DNA of 64,000 nucleotides. Source: JAHQVI01 sp963749875 (GTDB taxonomy: Bacteria; Pseudomonadota; Alphaproteobacteria; Rhizobiales; Rhodomicrobiaceae). Shown in pieces: positions 16,577 to 24,167 of this stretch (positions are counted from its first letter, which is position 1; every line of letters begins with the position of its first letter). Location of the stretch: positions 62,001 through 126,000 of the forward strand of contig CAVVOX010000008.1 in the NCBI GenBank assembly GCA_963749875.1, read 5' to 3'. The translations under genes were made by a program, and so were the position numbers. The notes beneath the pieces were generated by a model. It was given only the letters and a program-made list of their open reading frames with translations, was not told where the DNA came from and made no database searches.

Positions 16577-17101
16577 TTGTCGACAGTGCGCCGCTGGCTG
16601 GATCGTGCGCTGGCCTGGATCCTGATCACCCTGATGGTGGTGCTCACCATTATTGTCATCGTCGCGGTGCTCTACCGCAAGGCGGGAGCGTCGCTGTCCT
16701 GGTATGACGAGGTGGCCGCCATTCTCCTGGCCTGGATCACCTATTATGGCAGCGCCCTGGCGGCGCTCCGGCGCAGCCATATCGGCTTTGACGGGGTGCT
16801 GCTCGCCCTGCCGATCCGCTGGCGGGCGGTGGCGGTGATCATCGCCGAGACGCTGGTGATCGGCTTTTTCCTGATCATGGCCTGGGCGGGCTGGAAGATC
16901 CTGCTGGTTCTGGAGGGTGTGACGCTGGTCAGCCTGACCTGGGTGCCGGTGCAGATCACCCAGTCGGTCATTCCGATCGGCGCGGTCCTGTTCATCATCG
17001 CCGAGCTATTGAGCATTCCCGGCTATTGGGCCGAGGTGAAGGCGGGGGTATCCTCGGAGCACCCGCCCCTCGCCCATGAGCCGCCCCCCGGAGAGACATA
17101 G
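16577..17101 (+). CDS. TRAP transporter small permease (DctQ family)
   Basis: 174 residues with four hydrophobic helices: LAWILITLMVVLTIIVIVAV, WYDEVAAILLAWITYYGSAL, AVAVIIAETLVIGFFLIMAW and SVIPIGAVLFIIAELLSIPG. These are the DctQ four-helix membrane subunit. The TTG at 16577 is chosen because AAAGAGGA lies 6 bases upstream; a TTG at 16535 is the alternative. The binding-protein gene lies just upstream. The expected DctM gene should start within a few bases downstream but only its first codons appear to remain, so the subunit is an orphan. Confidence 0.88.
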   Translation: MSTVRRWLDRALAWILITLMVVLTIIVIVAVLYRKAGASLSWYDEVAAILLAWITYYGSALAALRRSHIGFDGVLLALPIRWRAVAVIIAETLVIGFFLIMAWAGWKILLVLEGVTLVSLTWVPVQITQSVIPIGAVLFIIAELLSIPGYWAEVKAGVSSEHPPLAHEPPPGET

Positions 17102-17414
17102 ACCATGTTCCGAAACGCCCCTAAAGGGCGGCCCGCCTGCTTTCCCTGCCTCCGGCTACAGACCACGGGTTATGCGTATACAATCGGGTGTCGATTGCGT
17201 GCAATTTAGAAGGATTTGGTTGCACGCAATTCAGAAAGATTGTCTCTTCAATCACGGGCGTTCAGGCGCTAATAATCGAAATCCGCTAATGGAACTCTGG
17301 CTCGGAGATGTCGACGAGGCACAAGTGTATTGATGAAGTCGAACTCCGCGTCTATTGCTTTCAATTAGCAAGTCGATCGAGTACCTTCATGGGCAGACCC
17401 GTGGGGAGGAGGGG
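17102..17414 (+). other. Remnant site of the lost dctM gene; otherwise non-coding
   Basis: An ATG at 17105 has a good GGAGAG ribosome binding site inside the end of dctQ, exactly where dctM normally starts, but the frame closes after 34 non-hydrophobic codons at 17209. No large-permease sequence is seen. The rest holds an imperfect direct repeat (TTGCGTGCAATTTAGAAGGA and TTGCACGCAATTCAGAAAGA, about 17195-17245). It probably also contains the promoter for the TAXI gene. Confidence 0.5.
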
Positions 17415-18599
17415 ATGTTGATTACGCTTTTCAGACGCTGCGCGGCGGTCCTGGCCGTGTTCCTTTATACCGTTCCGGCTTATGTGGCGCTTGCTCAAAA
17501 TCCGCCGGCCTCGATTTATGAGGAACAGAGGCAGAAGCTGAATAAGAACACCGTCACGATTATGGGCTCGCAGGCCAAGACGGCCTATACCCAGTTCGCT
17601 CAGGACATGCAGAATGTCCTGGATGATTTGGAAGGCAACGGGCTTCGCGTGCTCCCGATCCTCGGCCGTGGCGGCGGACAGAACTTCCTCGATATCCTGT
17701 TCCTGCAAGGAATCGATTTAGGCATTGTCGAACGGGACGTTGTCGACAACTACAAAGCGAAAGACCCTCAGCTTTACGGGAATATCGAAACCCGTCTCCG
17801 CTACATTTTGAAGCTCAGCAATTCCGAGATGCACTTCTTTGCGAGGCACGAGATCAAAAGGCTCGAGGATCTGCGTGGCAAGAAGGTGAGCTTCTATAAG
17901 CCGGGCAGTTCCAGCGAGCAGGCCATTGAGAAGATTCTCGGCGCTTGCGAAATCGAGGTGGAGCGCGTCTATGCCGATACCGATCTCGGCGCCTCGATGC
18001 TGCGGAGTGGGGAAATCGTCGCTGTCGGCCGTATATCGGGCGCCCCGCATGGAGCGCTTGTGGGATTTACGGCCGAGGACGGGCACTTCCTTCCGCTGGA
18101 TGAAGAAAATCTGCCGCCCGGCTGCTTTCAGAAGCTGATGACGATGTACTTGCCGGCGTTCCTCAAACATGAGCACTATCCGAATGTGATCGCCGAAAGG
18201 GAATTCGTTCCAACCGTCGCAAACGCGACGATTCTGGCGACCTACAATTTCCCGGAGCGAACGGAGCGCTACCAGACCGTCGCCAAGTTCACGAGAAAGC
18301 TGTTCGACAATATCGACAAATTTCGCGAGGGACCGCGGCACCCGAAGTGGAAAGAAGTCAACATCGCGGCGGAGGTTCCGGGCTGGACACGATTTGCAGC
18401 CGCTCAGGAATGGATCGACGAGAACGCCCAAAAAACCAGTTCCGGTCCTCAGGCCGACGTCGCCGTCGCCTTCGAGCGCTATCTGCAGCAACGCTTGCAG
18501 AAAACGGGCGCACCGGCGCTCACCGAAGAGCAGAAGCAGGCCTTGCTTGCCGAGTTCACCAAATGGTGGCGCGATCAGAACGTGCGTCTTAGTCAGTGA
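17415..18599 (+). CDS. TAXI-family TRAP solute-binding protein, orphan
   Basis: 394 residues from an ATG with a strong GGAGGAGGGG site upstream. A signal peptide (CAAVLAVFLYTVPAYVALAQ) precedes a TAXI domain: NTVTIMGSQAKTAYTQFAQD, ILGRGGGQNFLDILFLQGID, DLGIVERDVVDNY and LEDLRGKKVSFYKPGSSSEQ, where the ligand site lies in this family. An extra C-terminal helical region (about 330-394) ends in Gln/Glu-rich sequence. No fused DctQM permease gene lies nearby. The next gene encodes a secreted Sel1-repeat protein, so the pair may sense or deliver a ligand, not import it. Confidence 0.85.
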   Translation: MLITLFRRCAAVLAVFLYTVPAYVALAQNPPASIYEEQRQKLNKNTVTIMGSQAKTAYTQFAQDMQNVLDDLEGNGLRVLPILGRGGGQNFLDILFLQGIDLGIVERDVVDNYKAKDPQLYGNIETRLRYILKLSNSEMHFFARHEIKRLEDLRGKKVSFYKPGSSSEQAIEKILGACEIEVERVYADTDLGASMLRSGEIVAVGRISGAPHGALVGFTAEDGHFLPLDEENLPPGCFQKLMTMYLPAFLKHEHYPNVIAEREFVPTVANATILATYNFPERTERYQTVAKFTRKLFDNIDKFREGPRHPKWKEVNIAAEVPGWTRFAAAQEWIDENAQKTSSGPQADVAVAFERYLQQRLQKTGAPALTEEQKQALLAEFTKWWRDQNVRLSQ

Positions 18600-18696
18600 C
18601 GATCTGAGAATTGGGCGTCAGGGCATTGCTTCCGATGCGATATCCAATCACCCGTCTTTCATTAGGTTGACGGGATTGCTCGAAAGATTGTGACGA

Positions 18697-19674
18697 ATGA
18701 GAATTGGGAGAGCAGGTCAGATCGGATGGAGGAGACCACGTGCCGCGCGGCCGCTGGGATCCATGACAGCGGGTTCGCTTACCCAAGCGCTGCGGGCGGC
18801 GGGTATGGCGCTCGCCGGAGTCGCCTGTGGCATGACCATGGGATTGCAGCCGGCCTTCAGCAGCGACAGGCTTGATCCCGGCTTCGCCGTGCGCGAAGGC
18901 CATGACACGCTGCACGCGGAGATCTCGATCGATGCTCCGGAGGAGCGCCACCTGCGTTTTGCGCAAGCGCAGGACCTGGCCTTCTCCGTCTCCGATATTG
19001 TCAGCCAGCCGAATAGGCCCATTCCGTTGCCCATAAAGCTGACGGAAGGAGCCGTCGAGGACTACAGATTCTTCAAGATCGTCGGGTTGCCGGAGGGCTT
19101 TGAATTGTCATCCGGCTTTCCCACGAAAAATGCATGGCTCGTCGCCGTGAAGAATATCGAGGGATTGCAGATCGTCCCACCCTCAGAATTCGTGGGAGAG
19201 GTCGAGCTGCAGATCCTCTTGTTCAAAGGCAAGGACGCCCCGCCTCAGGTGCAGACCGTCACTCTCAGCATCGATCCGAAGGCGGCGGGCGTGGATACTG
19301 CCCTGACGTCTGCCGTGGAACCGGCGCCTCGTTCTCTGGATTCCGACGCCCAGGCCGATCGGCCGGCTTTGAGGACCGTTCCGAAACGGGTTATCACGGA
19401 GCAGCAAGAGAATACCGGGATGAGGCGTGCGGACCAGTTTCTCAAAAATTTGGACATCGCGGCGGCACGTCTCATCTATGAGAGCATGGCGCGTAAAGGC
19501 AGCGGCCGCGCGGCCTTTGCAATGGGCCAGACCTACGATCCGTCGTTCCTCAGGAACTATGTCGTGGAAGGCCTCCAGCCCGACATCAAGCAGGCCATGA
19601 AGTGGTATAAGCTTGCCATCGAGCTGGGGAATTCGGAGGCGGAAGCCAGGCTGGCCGCTCTGAATAGCCAATAA
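18697..19674 (+). CDS. Secreted protein with Sel1-like C-terminal repeat
   Basis: 325 residues. After a basic N-terminus, a hydrophobic stretch (AAGMALAGVACGMTMGLQPA) should act as signal peptide. The middle (about 90-190) is beta-rich and begins LAFSVSDIVSQPNRPIPLPI, resembling a periplasmic adhesive or cadherin-like module. The C-terminus (about 245-325) reads FLKNLDIAAARLIYESMARK, GSGRAAFAMGQTYDPSF and IKQAMKWYKLAIELGNSEAE, a Sel1/TPR-like repeat used for protein binding. It follows the TAXI gene in the same direction after 97 bases and is probably its partner. The exact start is uncertain. Confidence 0.7.
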   Translation: MRIGRAGQIGWRRPRAARPLGSMTAGSLTQALRAAGMALAGVACGMTMGLQPAFSSDRLDPGFAVREGHDTLHAEISIDAPEERHLRFAQAQDLAFSVSDIVSQPNRPIPLPIKLTEGAVEDYRFFKIVGLPEGFELSSGFPTKNAWLVAVKNIEGLQIVPPSEFVGEVELQILLFKGKDAPPQVQTVTLSIDPKAAGVDTALTSAVEPAPRSLDSDAQADRPALRTVPKRVITEQQENTGMRRADQFLKNLDIAAARLIYESMARKGSGRAAFAMGQTYDPSFLRNYVVEGLQPDIKQAMKWYKLAIELGNSEAEARLAALNSQ

Positions 19675-19874
19675 TCGCGGGGCTGCGCCTGCGACGTATC
19701 GGCTCGCCCGAGCCCTTTTCAGCCTATGCTTGGAACCAATTCCCCCCGTAGGTAATTGTAACAATCAATGCCAGTAGGCAAGAGCAGGCTTTTCAAATGG
19801 CTGAGTTCTTGTAGGCTATACGGCAGGAGCAATGATGCTCTTTCAATCATCAAGCTGAGAAGAGAGATTGTAAC

Positions 19875-20393
19875 ATGAAACGTGGGGTACTGTTCGTTTT
19901 CGCATTCCTCACATGTTTGTTTATGGGCAATTTCGGTGGACCTTCCACTGCCCATGCAACAATTGCCGGTAAGTCGGCGATCGACGTGAGGATGCAAGCC
20001 GGCAAAGGCGAAATGGCCGGCGTCACCGAGGTTGTGCGGCGGGGACGCTGGAGAGGCCATCGCAGTTCCGGGCGGCATTTCCGCGGCGGTGGTCGCAGCT
20101 TCCGACGGCATTTTTCCGGTCGCCGCAGCTTCCGGAGGAATTTTTCCGGTCGCCGCAGCTTCCGGAGGAATTTCCGTCGAAATTATCGGTCCCATCGGCG
20201 CTACGGGTACGGTGGTGGTCCCTTCTTCGGCTTCTATGTTGGGCCCTCCTACTATGACTATTACGACGACTACTATTACGACCGTCCCTATTATGGAGGC
20301 CGCTGCGCTTATTGGGCCCGCCGGTGCGCCAAAAATTGGGGTTACGGAAACAACAACTATTATGGCTGCCTGCGCTATTACAACTGCCGGTAG
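19875..20393 (+). CDS. Secreted Arg/Gly/Tyr-rich repeat protein
   Basis: 172 residues. A signal peptide (RGVLFVFAFLTCLFMGNFGG, cleavage near AHA) precedes a very basic block of RSFRR and GRR units (about 57-110), then a Tyr/Gly/Asp block (YYDYYDDYYYDRPYYGG) and a C-terminus with four cysteines (RCAYWARRCAKNWG and YGCLRYYNCR) that resembles the BA14K-type tails of rhizobial surface proteins. It could bind a polyanion or the envelope. GC-rich palindromic DNA follows immediately. No operon partner. Confidence 0.75.
   Translation: MKRGVLFVFAFLTCLFMGNFGGPSTAHATIAGKSAIDVRMQAGKGEMAGVTEVVRRGRWRGHRSSGRHFRGGGRSFRRHFSGRRSFRRNFSGRRSFRRNFRRNYRSHRRYGYGGGPFFGFYVGPSYYDYYDDYYYDRPYYGGRCAYWARRCAKNWGYGNNNYYGCLRYYNCR
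20094..20175 (+). repeat. 30-bp tandem repeat inside the Arg-rich protein gene
   Basis: Nearly identical 30-base units start at 20094, 20124 and 20154 (core CGCAGCTTCCGGAGGAATTT), encoding RSFRRNFSGR repeats. The first unit differs at a few bases (His for Asn). The near identity indicates recent duplication, so copy number is likely to vary between strains. Confidence 0.8.
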
Positions 20394-20395
20394 GC

Positions 20396-20525
20396 TTTAG
20401 AGCATCGGACCGAAAAGCATGGCCCCGCGAAGGCGGGGCTGGAATCCACTTTTCGGATAAATCTGATGCCACAACAGACAGTAAGAGCGGCGTCTCCGAT
20501 TCCGGTTGAGAGTTCCGCCGCTCTA
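20396..20525 (+). repeat. R2 palindromic repeat with R1 core hairpin in its loop
   Basis: Starts TTTAGAGCATCGGACCGAAAAG; its partner arm is CCACTTTTCGGATAAATCTGATGC. The loop that is 1-2 bases long in the copy at 46348 here contains CATGGCCCCGCGAAGGCGGGGCTGGA, the core hairpin of R1. A second palindrome with CTCCGATTCCGGTTGAGAG follows, ending at CCGCTCTAA. The remaining non-coding DNA to 21010 shows no gene. Confidence 0.75.
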
Positions 20526-21010
20526 ACGTCCGAGCGCGGAAGGCTGCCCTGGCAGTCTTCCGCCCCTCCTCCGCTCTCCATACAGTTCAAACGCGCCCAT
20601 CTCGTCGGTCAGATATGCTCAGGCCCATCCGTCGCCTGAGATAACCGCCAAAGGCGACGCCAGGGCACGACAATCTTCTTCGAGAAACGATGCGAAACCC
20701 GCGCCCGCCCCTGAGACAGCACGTGCTGTCCGTAACATCTTGTAAATCGTGATCAATCCGAGCAGTGGGCCGAAATGTTACCCGCCCGCGTCCCGAAAAT
20801 TACTTAAGTATAATTCAATTTATAGTTGTATGAGTTTGTCTTGCTTGTGTTGGAAATAAGAAACAATGGGGCGGTCCCGTATTGGATGGCTGGCGCGTGG
20901 CGATATATGGATAAGCCAACGCAATGAGAGCCAGTATTCATGGAGGAGAAAAGATAATCTTCCATCTGCGTCTCAGTATATTTACGCACTCTTAGTATTC
21001 GAGTATTGTC

Positions 21011-21631
21011 ATGCCCGGTTATTCGTTCCGCGTTGGCCGCCTGCGCCCATCCGATCAGGCGCGTTTCGGGAAAGCAGCCAAGTCCTGCAGCATCATTTTC
21101 CGTGCCCTTGCGGCGCTGATCGGCGCGCTGTCCACGACCGCTTTCGCAGCGCCCAAGGTTACCGTGAAGCTTGAGGGCGAGATCGTGCCCGAATGTGCGA
21201 TTTCGGCCTTTGGAGCCGATTACAGCACATCGACGATTGTCGCCGCCATGAAGCTCGGCGACGTCACCAGGGCCACCGAGGAAAGCTTCGATTTCACCGT
21301 CAACTGCAATGCGCCATTCGAATATCGCATCGATGCCGAGCACGGCGCGCTGAAGCACGTCGCGGCGGGCGTCGCGCCGGGCGGCTTCACCACGAGCGTC
21401 CCCTATGATTTGAGCGTCCGCATTCCGACGGAGGCGGGCGTCATTCAAGACAACTGCCCTAAGGGAAGTCTGGAGGCAGCCAAGCCGAGTTGCCGGTTCA
21501 GCAATTCTGGCAGCGCGATCGCGCTGAGCAGCCCGGGAAGGCTCACCGTAAATCTACAGCCTGACGTCGCTGTGCCGCTCGCAGGCGGATATCGGGATCG
21601 AATCACGATGACCGTCGGCGTGCAGCAATGA
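21011..21631 (+). CDS. Chaperone-usher fimbrial subunit-like protein (SCPU-like)
   Basis: 206 residues. A hydrophobic signal (SIIFRALAALIGALSTTAFA) is cleaved before APKVTVKLEGEIVPECAISA. The mature part is beta-rich with cysteine pairs (PECAIS with VNCNAPF, DNCPKG with PSCRFS) and ends in ITMTVGVQQ, the alternating hydrophobic C-terminal strand recognised by a PapD-type chaperone. This fits a pilin or tip subunit of a chaperone-usher system. It is the first gene of the fimbrial cluster; a second subunit gene follows after 35 bases. Confidence 0.75.
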   Translation: MPGYSFRVGRLRPSDQARFGKAAKSCSIIFRALAALIGALSTTAFAAPKVTVKLEGEIVPECAISAFGADYSTSTIVAAMKLGDVTRATEESFDFTVNCNAPFEYRIDAEHGALKHVAAGVAPGGFTTSVPYDLSVRIPTEAGVIQDNCPKGSLEAAKPSCRFSNSGSAIALSSPGRLTVNLQPDVAVPLAGGYRDRITMTVGVQQ

Positions 21632-21666
21632 AATTAGCCAAGGATCTATAGCTGTTGGAGATCATA

Positions 21667-22281
21667 ATGTCGCGATCCTACTTAGTCCTATCCGCCATAG
21701 CGTTGTTTGCCGCGCAGAATGCCGTCGCCGCCGATAATGACAGTACACAGATTACGATCAACGGCAACGCTGAAGAGGTCTGCGGATTCATTGCCCAACC
21801 CGTATTGGCAGCGACCGGGGCTCAGCAAAATACAACTCCAACCTCGCTCGATGCCGGGCATAGCACGGTCGTGATCGACGATCTTGTCGATGAAGAAAAC
21901 GGGATCACCGTAAACAATGCGAGCATCACTTTGGAATATGAAGGTCTGTGTAATCACCCGCACTATCTGAGCGTCAAAACGCTTAAAGGCGGGCTAAAGG
22001 ATGATTCCGCGCCGGCGCCCCTGACGTCCGATTTCATCAATCGAATTGACTACCAGATCCTCGCCGAATGGCCGACGCCCGGCAGCACCTTTTCTGCCGG
22101 TTTTACAACAGACGGCGACAGTGCACAGAAATCCATAAGTGGCGAGGTGCCTGGCGCCAGTGTCGGCACGCTGAGAGTGAGCCTGAACATTGCGAACTCA
22201 ATGGGCGAAAACGACGCGGGACCTGTTGCCGCCGGAACCTACAGCGACACCGTCATCGTTCAATTAGGAGCGGGACTGTAG
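21667..22281 (+). CDS. Chaperone-usher major pilin-like protein
   Basis: 204 residues from the ATG at 21667 (GGAG at 21656-21659 is the ribosome site; the TTG at 21655 is less likely). The signal peptide LVLSAIALFAAQNAVAA is followed by a mature start DNDSTQITINGNAEEVCGFI, a single early cysteine paired with CNHPHY, and the C-terminal beta strand GTYSDTVIVQLGAGL used in donor-strand exchange. It is closely related to the degenerate gene that follows, with the same STKITITG/STQITING opening, showing local duplication. Confidence 0.8.
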   Translation: MSRSYLVLSAIALFAAQNAVAADNDSTQITINGNAEEVCGFIAQPVLAATGAQQNTTPTSLDAGHSTVVIDDLVDEENGITVNNASITLEYEGLCNHPHYLSVKTLKGGLKDDSAPAPLTSDFINRIDYQILAEWPTPGSTFSAGFTTDGDSAQKSISGEVPGASVGTLRVSLNIANSMGENDAGPVAAGTYSDTVIVQLGAGL

Positions 22282-22403
22282 AAAGGGGGTAAGCCGGCAA
22301 TATAACGAATCGATATTTTCTTAGGAAATACTGCCAAAGCATTGTGGCAATTTCCGCCGCGAATAGACTGCAACCCATAAAGTAGAGAGTTGGAGAGTAT
22401 CTT

Positions 22404-23034
22404 ATGAAAAAGTTTCTTGCTACGACTGCCCTGGTGGCGCTCGCCGCTGCGTCCGGTCCCGCTTTTGCCGACTCCAGCGACAGCACGAAAATCACCATCA
22501 CCGGAACCGCTGAAGAAGTTTGCAGCATTCCTTCGGCGCCGACAATTACGGGAGCAACTGGCTCGCCCGGTGCTGAGACTTCGACTGTGACGATTGCCGA
22601 CTTGGCCAATCCAACCAACGCACAGCTCGTATGATCGGACAATTATGCTGAAATATGAAAACGTCATCTGCAATTACGCCGCAAATGTCGGTATCGGGAT
22701 CGGCAAATGGCGGGCTCTCCTATACGCGGTACTGTCATGGAGTCGAACGGAGCAACTTCGCAACCAACATCAACTATCGCGGCTCGGCGAATCTTCGGTG
22801 ACGCCGAGCCCGCTCTTTCGTGACGGCTGGAAGCGCGAATCCGCCAATATCTCGACCACTGGGCGCAGCGCTCGGACACCTATTGTTCAAATCGATCAGA
22901 TGGATGCCGACGGCAAGCCGCTGCTGAACGGCACCTATTCCGACACCATCACCGTCGCCGTTGGTGCCACACGTCTAAAGATCCGACTCTTGGGCGGGCC
23001 TGGCCTTTCAGACCCGCCCATCTCGTTTGCGTAA
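22404..23034 (+). pseudogene. Degenerate third pilin gene
   Basis: The intact first part (22404-22634) encodes a signal peptide (FLATTALVALAAASGPAFAD) and a pilin opening SSDSTKITITGTAEEVCSIP, then stops at TGA after NAQLV. Homology continues in other frames: DRTIMLKYENVICNYAANVG (about 22637-22695), NGGLSYTRYCHGVERSNFAT in a third frame (about 22706-22765), and the typical pilin end LLNGTYSDTITVAVGA (about 22920-22970). At least two frameshifts are needed to restore a full product. Unless these are sequencing errors, only a truncated signal-plus-strand protein is made. Confidence 0.75.
22991..23020 (+). terminator. Hairpin between pilin genes and chaperone gene
   Basis: TGGGCGGG paired with CCCGCCCA around a 14-base loop, followed by TCTCGTTT. 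Its place between subunit and assembly genes suggests a partial terminator that sets pilin expression above chaperone and usher. Confidence 0.5.
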
Positions 23035-23058
23035 ACTTCATGCATTAGGGGCGATCAA

Positions 23059-23817
23059 GTGGTCCGTATCCTGCGTCATATTTTTTATGCCTCTGCCGCG
23101 TCGGCGTTCCTCTCCTTCAGTGGCCTGATCGCGATCGGCCCTGCGGACGCCATGAGCGTCAAGCCGATCGTTCTCGAAATGGTGACATCCGGCAATGCCA
23201 GCCGCGGCCAGCTCTCCGTCGTCAACGACGCCGCCAAGCCGCTCCCCGTCGAGATCGTGATTTCGCGGATCGAGCTGAACAGCGACGGCGAAGTGACCAA
23301 CCAGCCGGCGGGCGATGAATTCCTGATCTTTCCGCCGCAGGCGCTCATCGCGCCGGGCGCCACCCAGAACTTCCGCATTCAATGGGTCGGCGATCCGAAT
23401 ATCGCGAAGTCGCAGAGCTACATCTTCTCCGTCAATCAGGTGCCGGTGAAAATGCCGGAAGGCAAATCCGGCGTGCAGGTGGTCTTCAACTTCGCCACCA
23501 TCGTCAATATCGCGCCGCCGAACGGCGATGCGGAGATCGACCTGGTCAGCACGGGGGTCGGCAAGGACGACAAGGGCAAGACGCGCCCCGCGCTGACGGT
23601 GAAGAATCCGGGCAACATTCACGCCAAGCTGACCGACGCCACGATCAAGCTGTCGGGGGGCGGATGGTCCGAAACGCTGAGGCCGGAGCAATTGCGTCAG
23701 ACGATGGGCGTGGGCCTCGTCCAGCCCGGCAAGACGCGCAAATTCCTGCTCCCTGTCGATCTGCCCGAAGGCGTCACCCGGGTCACCGCCAGCATCGACT
23801 ATAAGTCCGGCAGATAA
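23059..23817 (+). CDS. Periplasmic fimbrial chaperone (PapD-like)
   Basis: 252 residues with a GTG start preceded by AGGGG. A signal peptide (SAASAFLSFSGLIAIGPADA) is followed by two Ig-like domains. The first has VKPIVLEMVTSGNASRGQLS, RIQWVGDP and the F1-G1 strand QSYIFSVNQVPVKMP, with the alternating hydrophobics that complement pilins. The second begins VVFNFATIVNIAPPNG. It would hold pilin subunits in the periplasm and bring them to the usher encoded next. It lies in the fimbrial operon, after the degenerate pilin gene. Confidence 0.88.
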   Translation: MVRILRHIFYASAASAFLSFSGLIAIGPADAMSVKPIVLEMVTSGNASRGQLSVVNDAAKPLPVEIVISRIELNSDGEVTNQPAGDEFLIFPPQALIAPGATQNFRIQWVGDPNIAKSQSYIFSVNQVPVKMPEGKSGVQVVFNFATIVNIAPPNGDAEIDLVSTGVGKDDKGKTRPALTVKNPGNIHAKLTDATIKLSGGGWSETLRPEQLRQTMGVGLVQPGKTRKFLLPVDLPEGVTRVTASIDYKSGR

Positions 23818-23847
23818 TCCCGGCCCGCGCGGGGAGGGGAGCGCGTC

Positions 23848-24087
23848 ATGGTTTCGCAAGCATGGCCGGCCACATGGCGTGTGGCTGGGAGGCTTCCGGC
23901 GTGCCTTTGCGCCGCGCTCGTCATCGCCCTTGGGCCATGTCCGGCGCGCGCGGAAAAGGTCGAGACCGTCCAGGCCATCCCTGTCAACAATGCCGCCGTC
24001 GCCGTTCGCGCGACGAAATCCGGCAAGCTGGCGCTGCCTGCATCTTCAACGGGCAAAGGCGATCGGGAGGATCTTCGCGCTGCTGAC
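23848..24087 (+). pseudogene. Likely 5' part of the usher gene, in another frame
   Basis: This frame starts with an ATG shortly after the chaperone gene and encodes a clear signal peptide (LPACLCAALVIALGPCPARA) followed by EKVETVQAIPVNNAAVAVRA. The usher main frame lacks a signal peptide and is open only after a TGA at 24084-24086, from where it reads a natural-looking linker (YKPPAAQTQPKPPASKEP). A single frameshift near 24060-24090 would join both into one normal usher. It is either a sequencing/assembly error or a real inactivating mutation. Confidence 0.6.
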
Positions 24088-24167
24088 AAGCGCCCGCCGG
24101 TTACAAGCCGCCGGCCGCGCAGACTCAGCCGAAGCCGCCGGCGTCGAAGGAACCCCGCCTGCCGCCG

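Noticed and set aside
20094..20175. Possible CRISPR-like repeats
   Set aside because: Units are directly adjacent, coding and without spacers; a tandem coding repeat.
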